From Apteryx mantelli (lineage: Eukaryota; Chordata; Aves; Apterygiformes; Apterygidae), in NCBI RefSeq assembly GCF_036417845.1, contig NC_089980.1:62928501-62992500 (forward strand): a DNA stretch of 64,000 nt. Reading direction: 5' to 3'. The notes beneath the pieces were generated by a model. That model saw only the letters and a list, made by a program, of their open reading frames with translations. It made no database searches and had not been told where the DNA came from. A program made the translations under genes and the position numbers. Shown here one piece after another: positions 50,401-64,000 of this stretch (position 1 is its first letter; each line of letters starts with the position of its first letter).

Positions 50401-53400
50401 TTCAGAGTGGCTGTGTTTATTTTCTTTGTATCTTCAATGTTGAACTTCTGTATTCTTACATAAAAATGTCATTTTCACTATATTAGAGGATGAACTGATT
50501 TCATTCCTATGTTGAGGTAACGTTTAGAAGACCTGATAACATGCAAAATTTTCATCTTTTGTGGGAGTGGTTTTCTTTAACAATACTTGTTTTTATTCTA
50601 CAGGGAAGCAGTTCGCTACATCAATGAAAATCTTATTATTAACACAGATGAATTGGGCAGAGAGTGCCTAATTAATGCTGCTAAAACATCAATGTCCTCC
50701 AAAATAATAGGAATGTATCCTTTAACTTGATCAAGTTATTTAAAGAAGAATGGTTGTCTGGAGAGCTTGAGTAGCTAGGCTTGCAGCAGTTCCTATGGAT
50801 GGGAATAGTCTATCATTTTATGATGGGGTTGTGAAGGACATTTTGCAGAGATCAAAGTCTGGCAAGGGAAAATGTGTTCAGACTTTTCCAAACTATTTAA
50901 ACCTGGATAGAAATGCATGCCATAATAGCTTTAATAGTGGATTGATTGTTTCCTTACTACATTGCATGTTAGTGACACTGGCAAAGGAATTGTGTGAACA
51001 GAAGAATGCATTACAGAAATCAAGTACATGGGGAGTGAAAATAGAGGAAGGAAGGTTGCATTTTACTTGGTAGTCTCACAAGAACCTTTATTTTAAGCCC
51101 CTATGCTAAAAAGTGAATGCAGATTAACCATAGCATAGGTATTTTTGTTAAGGAACACAAGGTAGGTAAAATACAAGCAGTTGCATCACACTAGCCTGTC
51201 TTAATTTTCACATCAGTTTTTCACCTTTAAAAATTATTCATTCCTTTAAAGGAATGGTAAAGTATATTGTGAAGGAAAACTAAAACTTCCATAGCTTTCT
51301 GGAGATTTTTTTTATGGAAGCAATTTTTGATTCTTAGTCCAGGCACTGTCAGTGTGATGGTTTTTTTTTTTTTTTTTTTTAAGTGTGTAATACTGGTTTT
51401 CTTCTTAAGTTTAGCCTTAACAGCATTTTAGTGATGGTGATTTCTTTGCCAGTATGGTGGTGGATGCTGCTCTGGCAGTTAAATACACAGACCAGAAGGG
51501 TCAGGCTCGGTATCCAGTCAACTCAGTTAATGTTTTGAAGGCACACGGACGCAGCCAAAAAGAAAGTATTCTTGTGAATGGTTACGCTCTGAACTGCGTG
51601 GTGGGCTCACAGGGTAAGAACATGCTATGTTTCATAAAGCTTTTGTGTGAATCTAGTCCTTTTAGTCTTTTTGCATGGATCTTCCTACTGACTCTGTTAG
51701 TTGCAAAAGTCACATGAGCTCTCAATTCCAGAGCAAGTAAACAAAAAAAGCTTTAACTTCACCAGTAGCTCCCAAGCTAGGTTCTGCCAGCTAGTTAGTG
51801 GTCTGTGAAGTTGGCGAGTAACTGTAACTGATCTTTTGTTGGTGTAGAAGCTTTGTTACATTGTGTGATGAATAATGTAATGAAGCTTCATTACACTGCA
51901 TGTCAAAGCACAACAAAATTTTACAGGGATTTGGCATTTAATATAGTAGTATAGGGGTTTTATTTAAAAAAACAAAGCCTTTGCTGCTCCTGTTGATCTG
52001 TCACACCAAGAATATCCATGTGGCTGGCTGCAAGGCAGAACTTCCATCAGAAGCAGTTTCTGTGTTCAACATCAGCAAGGTAACGCTGCGATCTTCTTCT
52101 GGAACATCAGTACCTCCCTTGTGGGAGCCACTGTCAAGTTTATAGAGAAACAGTATGTTTAGCAGAGTTATGTTGTGATTAGGTAACTTCAAGGATGTGA
52201 CAGTGATGGGTCAGCCTTTCATGGTCATCCTCTTTTGAGGGGCTGGGGGGGGGTTATAAAAAAGTAACTAATGTTTTAGTAGGATTCTGAAAGGTATTTT
52301 ATCTCTTCCAAAGTTTTTTTTGCTAGTATTTGTCTGTACTAGTGCAAAATTGGAGAAGACAAAATAAAAATATAAAATACAAAAATAATACTAGTTTTGT
52401 TTTCTAATGCTAATTTAAATTTTTTCTGTTAACTCAGTTTCACAAGATCTTTTTCCTTTCTTACTCTCTCCCCCCAGGTATGACCAAGAGAATAGTTAAT
52501 GCAAAGATTGCATGCCTTGACTTCAGCCTGCAGAAAGCAAAAATGAAGCTTGGTGTTCAGGTTGTTATCTCGGACCCTGAGAAGCTGGATCAGATAAGGC
52601 AGAGGTATGTGGAAGCTTAAATGACTCAGTGGGGTTTCACAGGCTTGTTTTGGTCTCCTCTGTTCAGGTGGCTTGTACTTTTGATTGAGCACAAGAAGTA
52701 AAAGTTTTAAATGTTAATGCTTCTTGGTAATAGTAGATACTAATTATAAAAGACTTCAATTTTGGACGCGGGACTAGAACTCAGTCAATTTCAGAGAAAT
52801 CCACTTCCCTTTGTGCAATAGTTTTCTCTCCTTGCAGTTTTGCAGTAAGGTTTCAGAAAATTGGTTAAAGAATGTGATTGCAGGATTTTAAATCCATTTT
52901 TACAGCTTCGACATTGTCCTTGCAGAGAGTCAGATATCACAAAAGAAAGGATCCAGAAGATTCTGGCCACTGGTGCCAATGTTATTCTAACCACTGGAGG
53001 CATTGATGATATGTGTCTGAAATACTTTGTTGATGCTGGCGCTATGGCAGTACGCAGAGTTGTAAAAAAGGATCTTAAGCGCATTGCAAAGGCATCAGGA
53101 GGTATGTATGTATGAATCTTAATAATAATTTTATGCATAAGCTGCATAAGCATTAGCTGCTGTTAGGGTATTGGTAACTGATTTTCTTAATATGGTTTCT
53201 TAACATGCAAGCCACTGCAGCATTTGCATTTAGGGAATTGCAGGAAGAGGATGAGTAGAGGTGAGCTACTCTTGTTAGGTTTTAATTTCACTGTTGTTTT
53301 TAAGTCAGTATTCTGTCAAAGTAGGTGGGTGCGGTAGGAGTTGATTGCTGAAGATGTACAGTGGGAAGAAAGACTGCCTTGCACTGGGAAGACTCCCTTC

Positions 53401-56387
53401 TGGAGGGAGTAGGAACCAGAGTCTGTATTAGTTCACAAGTCTTTGTTTACCTGTGTTTATGGAGAGTTAACTTTTATTGTGTTACATACCTTGTACAGAT
53501 AGTTCAAGGCAAACCATGAATTCTTAAAACATTAAATACATATTGAAAAAAAATTCTGGTCCCAGACAGATTTTATCAGTCACTTCCTGTGCTGTTCATA
53601 ATTTTCTGATAAAACAATTTTCAAATTTGCAAGAAAGCATTTTCATTATAGTAAAGCACAGGAACTTGTAATAGTTGTGGAAAAATAGTAGAAGTTAACT
53701 AAGAATGGCAATACTGATTATAAACTGCAGAAAACTGAATTTCTACCTGCGAGTTAGAAGTGTTCTTTGATTTAAGAAAATCTGCTTATGGTGCTTTTCT
53801 GGTTTTGTTTTTCTTCCTGTATGCCTGAAGCTGGCAAAGAATGTGCTGGAACTGATTGTTAATTTATTATTATTTATTTATTTATTTATTTATTTTTAAG
53901 CAACCATATGTTCAACCCTTGCCAACCTTGAAGGTGAGGAGAGTTTTGAGGCACTAATGTTGGGACAGGCAGAAGAGGTGATTCAGGAGAGAGTCTGTGA
54001 CGATGAGCTGATTTTAATCAAGAAGTAAGAACCTCTTTACTCAGTTTTGCGTACAATGTCTATTAAGTTTGGAGATAAAATCCCATTTATTTGCTTCCAT
54101 GCTATCTCAGTGGTATGAGTAGTTATACGCATGGGAAAGACTGTACAAGTCCACTGCAAATTAGAGATGAAAGTACCAGTGTTTCATCTCTTTTGCTGGG
54201 GCTGGACAGCTCTCTGTCACCAACCATAACGTATCTATCAGTCAGATTGCTCTATGGGCTTTAAATAAAATTTTGTGTTTGCAAATAAAAAAATCTTTTT
54301 CTCTAAATAATGTACAGTAAAATTCTATTAAATTGATAGAGACTCATTATTACAGCATTCACATCACTTTCTTTTAGCAGTATGGTCCTTTTGGATTCCC
54401 TTTACAGGCGATAAAGGGAAATAAATACCATCTGAATAATATGACTAGGGAGATGTAGGCTGAATCTCATCCAGGAAGAAAGTAGAAGAAAGTGGTTTGT
54501 GCTGGTTTCATTGCATTAATTATCTGCTTGGTTGTGTCAAATGAAGTCAATATTGATTATTATTATTATTTTTTTTTAATGGGTAAGAAGAGCAACAATT
54601 ACTAACTCTCTCTGCACACTGTATTTTTCTTTAAAGGTTTTAGTATGCCAATGCTGTCTGGTATCTGAACACTTGGAGTATCAAGTTTGTTTAACCTGAA
54701 GACTCCTGCATATTAACTCTTTCATTGCTTTGATATCACTTTTTAATATTCAACCTCCTGTAGTCTCATTTTTCAGCTGCGTCAGGGTGAACTATTTTGA
54801 CTGTGGCACCTGTGCAGTTAAGCAGCTGCTTACACTGTACTGCTAGCATAGCTCACTTAAGGTTGCGTTATAAAGGTTGTTTAATGTCTCTTGCGCTCTT
54901 GCTTCCATCCCCCAAGTGTCTTGACACCATAAATACTGAATTAAGTGTCTAGCTTTCCTAATACTGTTTTTTCCCTACTTACATGACTGGCAAGACATTT
55001 TTCAATCATACTTTGTCAGGTAGCTTTCTTTAAAATACTAAAACCCAAACTAGGTTCTTATATTTCAGAACTCTTGACTTGTTAAGTTACAATGTGCAGG
55101 TCCTTCAATGTGGCACAATAATATTAAGTTTTTTTTCTACATGTTAGAAGAATTTGGCTCCACTAAACTTCATTTAAAAAAGAAAAAAAAACTGGCAAGA
55201 AGATTTTTAATTATATTCTTTTCAATTTAGCTAACTGATGTCTGATTTGTTTTTGTTTGGTTTTTTTTTTGACAGTACAAAGGCTCGTACTTCAGCATCA
55301 ATTATTTTACGAGGAGCTAATGACTTCATGTGTGATGAAATGGAACGATCTATACATGATGCTCTCTGTGTTGTTAAAAGGGTATTGGAATCCAAATCTG
55401 TTGTTCCAGGTGGTGGTGCTGTAGAGGCAGCACTCTCAATTTACCTTGAAAATTATGCAACAAGCATGGTAAGTCTTGCTCAGAGAAGTAATAATGCATA
55501 CGTGTTAAACTGGGACAGAGTTATCCTAATGTGAATTTTCAAATACTTGTACCAGAAGTCAGTGCTGTGGTGCATGAAAACATAATTAGCTTACAGAATG
55601 TAAGATGCTCCTCTAAAATGATGGATGTGAATTATTCTCTCTCTCTTATTTAGACTGTGTGGTTCTCTGGCCTAAAATAAGTTTTGTCTGTAAAAACTCC
55701 TACTTACTATTGACACTCTTGATCATGGCTGTATTTTTTCGTCTTGTATTGCAGCAGTTGGTTTAAATTTTCTTTCCTCTTTGTAGGGATCACGTGAACA
55801 ACTTGCAATAGCAGAATTTGCAAGGTCCCTCTTGATTATTCCAAATACATTGGCAGTAAATGCTGCTCAAGATGCCACAGATCTTGTTGCAAAGCTGAGA
55901 GCATTCCATAATGAGGCTCAAGTTAATCCGGATCGCAAAAATCTGAAATGGCAAGTACTGATAGGCTATTTGAAGTAAAGTGGGTTGGTGTTTTAGATGG
56001 AAAGTTGTTCTATTACTTTACTGAAACAATGATTTGCATGTAGAATAATGTAGACTATCACTGAACTCTTCTGTCATTTACTTCACTCTCTGTTACTGAG
56101 ACCAAATTGTAGTTAAACACTGTACCCTGAATTTATTTCAACTTCTCCCTGTGATAGTATTTCTTCTTTTCAGGATTGGTCTTGACTTGGTCAATGGAAA
56201 ACCTCGTGATAACAAACAAGCTGGTGTCTTTGAGCCAACCATGGTCAAAACTAAGAGCTTAAAGTTTGCAACAGAAGCTGCAATTACTATTCTTCGAATT
56301 GATGATCTTATTAAACTGCACCCTGAAACTAAAGAAGATAGAGGGTGCTATGAGGATGCAGTTCACGCTGGAGCTCTTGAAGAATAA
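46926..56387 (+). CDS. TCP1: TCP1 (CCT1/CCT-alpha), subunit of the cytosolic chaperonin TRiC/CCT
   Basis: Twelve exons join into 555 residues; the human protein, from memory, is 556. It is one of eight subunits of the ATP-driven ring that folds actin, tubulin and other cytosolic proteins. Exons: 46926-46989, 48505-48590, 49438-49566, 50187-50284, 50604-50714, 51432-51613, 52478-52604, 52926-53101, 53901-54024, 55276-55468, 55787-55950, 56174-56387; phases all agree. Nucleotide-pocket motifs are intact: [16 protein letters not shown] (N56-D57-G58) and GDGTTS (87-92). Further on are [24 protein letters not shown]-like [22 protein letters not shown] and [13 protein letters not shown]. Intron 11 (55951-56173) starts with GC (TG|GCAAGT). 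The start at 46926 gives [11 protein letters not shown] as in other vertebrates; an in-frame ATG nine bases upstream (46917) would add MAA. The C-terminal EDRGCYED is one residue shorter than the human counterpart. Confidence 0.98.
49368..49419. repeat. 26-base tandem duplication in TCP1 intron 2
   Basis: Two copies of AATAGAAATAAACTTAGTAT plus TAACAT, differing by one base, adjoin each other and end 19 bases before the exon 3 acceptor. Confidence 0.92.
51876..51895. repeat. 20-base perfect palindrome in TCP1 intron 6
   Basis: TGTAATGAAGCTTCATTACA is self-complementary over its whole length, with no spacer. No transposon end or known regulatory family is recognised around it. Confidence 0.95.
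53862..53896. repeat. (TTTA)n microsatellite beside the TCP1 exon 9 acceptor
   Basis: ATT and TTTA units run up to TTTTTAAG, the 3' splice site of exon 9 (starts 53901), so the microsatellite takes the place of a normal pyrimidine tract. Confidence 0.93.
54081..54211 (+). ncRNA. Candidate H/ACA box snoRNA in TCP1 intron 9
   Basis: About 131 bases with the two-hairpin layout of an H/ACA snoRNA. Hairpin 1 has a base stem TCCCAT/ATGGGA (54081-54086 with 54131-54136), an internal loop, and an upper stem CTA-CTCA/TGAG-TAG (54102-54109 with 54116-54122). Hairpin 2 has a perfect ten-pair stem AGAGATGAAA/TTTCATCTCT (54163-54172 with 54182-54191), extended by GCAAA/TTTGC and closed by CCA/TGG (54151-54153 with 54203-54205). 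ACA follows at 54206-54208, three bases before the proposed end. The hinge has no perfect ANANNA H box (closest ACAAGT, AAAGAC). Human TCP1 introns host the H/ACA snoRNAs SNORA20 and SNORA29, which supports the call; which one this matches was not established. Confidence 0.58.
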
Positions 56388-56445
56388 CTTAAGTCTTATT
56401 TATGTTTGTGTAACTTACATTTCCCATTCTTGCAACTAAAATGTT

Positions 56446-56451
56446 AATAAA
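56446..56451 (+). promoter_or_regulatory. Poly(A) signal of TCP1
   Basis: AATAAA 59 bases after the TCP1 stop; cleavage would be expected 10-30 bases further on, near 56,465-56,480. Confidence 0.8.
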
Positions 56452-56645
56452 ACAAGTGGTTGAAGGCTGCTGCTCTTCTCTTGTGAATGAATTAGTCTTC
56501 AAAAGCAATGGTGAAGATGAGGTTAGTCCTGTTGTGTTGAGAACTTAAGTTCTAGCTGTGGTAACAGCTTGAGAGCCTGTAGTAACCTCTAATCTTGGTT
56601 AGCAAGATGATCACTAATTTGACTGGCAAAAATTAATCCAGTAAG

Positions 56646-56695
56646 TTTATTAATGTTGGAGGGAAAAGCACATGTAGCCCTCTTGACAGTTTATT
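56646..56695 (-). promoter_or_regulatory. Two poly(A) signals of ACAT2
   Basis: On the - strand AATAAA occurs at 56695-56690 and again at 56651-56646, 45 and 89 bases after the ACAT2 stop. Use of the distal one would end the transcript around 56,620-56,635, short of the TCP1 cleavage region. Confidence 0.75.
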
Positions 56696-56739
56696 AGTAA
56701 ATTGTAATTATTTAAGAGCTAATCAGCACATACAGAATA

Positions 56740-64000
<7,261 letters not shown>

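Noticed and set aside
51980-52180. Second snoRNA-like region in TCP1 intron 6 with two ACATCA words and short hairpins
   Set aside because: The stems are only 4-5 pairs and do not form the two-hairpin layout with an ACA at the right place; too weak to list.

Overview
This is a stretch of a bird nuclear genome. Short introns, CpG-rich promoters, a CR1 LINE ending in the avian-type ATTCTGTG octamer, and a conserved gene block all point to a bird. The block matches human 6q25-q26 / mouse proximal chromosome 17 (MAS1 - PNLDC1 - MRPL18 - TCP1 - ACAT2). IGF2R, the next gene expected beyond MAS1, is not in the window.

Layout. 1-11.3 kb: AT-rich intergenic DNA with an ancient SINE-like scrap and no recognisable gene. 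11.3-12.3 kb: a single-exon MAS1/MRGPRH-type receptor on the + strand whose C-terminal tail has been cut off by a stop codon; remnants of the old tail are still readable downstream. 14.6-17.0 kb: a 5'-truncated but otherwise open CR1 LINE. 17-27.3 kb: gene-poor DNA with a few decayed repeats. 27.3-40.2 kb: PNLDC1 on the - strand, all 19 coding exons, 531 codons, DEDD catalytic residues intact. 41.6-45.0 kb: MRPL18 on the - strand, four exons, 185 codons. 45.9-46.4 kb: a solo LTR lying between MRPL18 and TCP1. 46.9-56.4 kb: TCP1 on the + strand, twelve exons, 555 codons, with a candidate H/ACA snoRNA in intron 9. 56.7-64 kb: the last seven coding exons of ACAT2 on the - strand; the 5' exons lie beyond the right edge.

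The genes are neighbours by ancient synteny, not an operon. TCP1 is a subunit of the cytosolic chaperonin CCT, MRPL18 a mitoribosome protein, ACAT2 a cytosolic acetoacetyl-CoA thiolase and PNLDC1 the piRNA 3'-end trimmer. MRPL18 and TCP1 are divergent, each with its own CpG-rich promoter; TCP1 carries a textbook heat-shock element. TCP1 and ACAT2 are tail-to-tail and, judged by their poly(A) signals, do not overlap.

Points most worth a second look: the tail-less MAS1-like receptor with a fossil tail; GC-AG introns in both MRPL18 and TCP1; four exons whose acceptors sit directly against microsatellites; the heat-shock element; the intronic snoRNA candidate; and the LTR inserted between two divergent housekeeping promoters.
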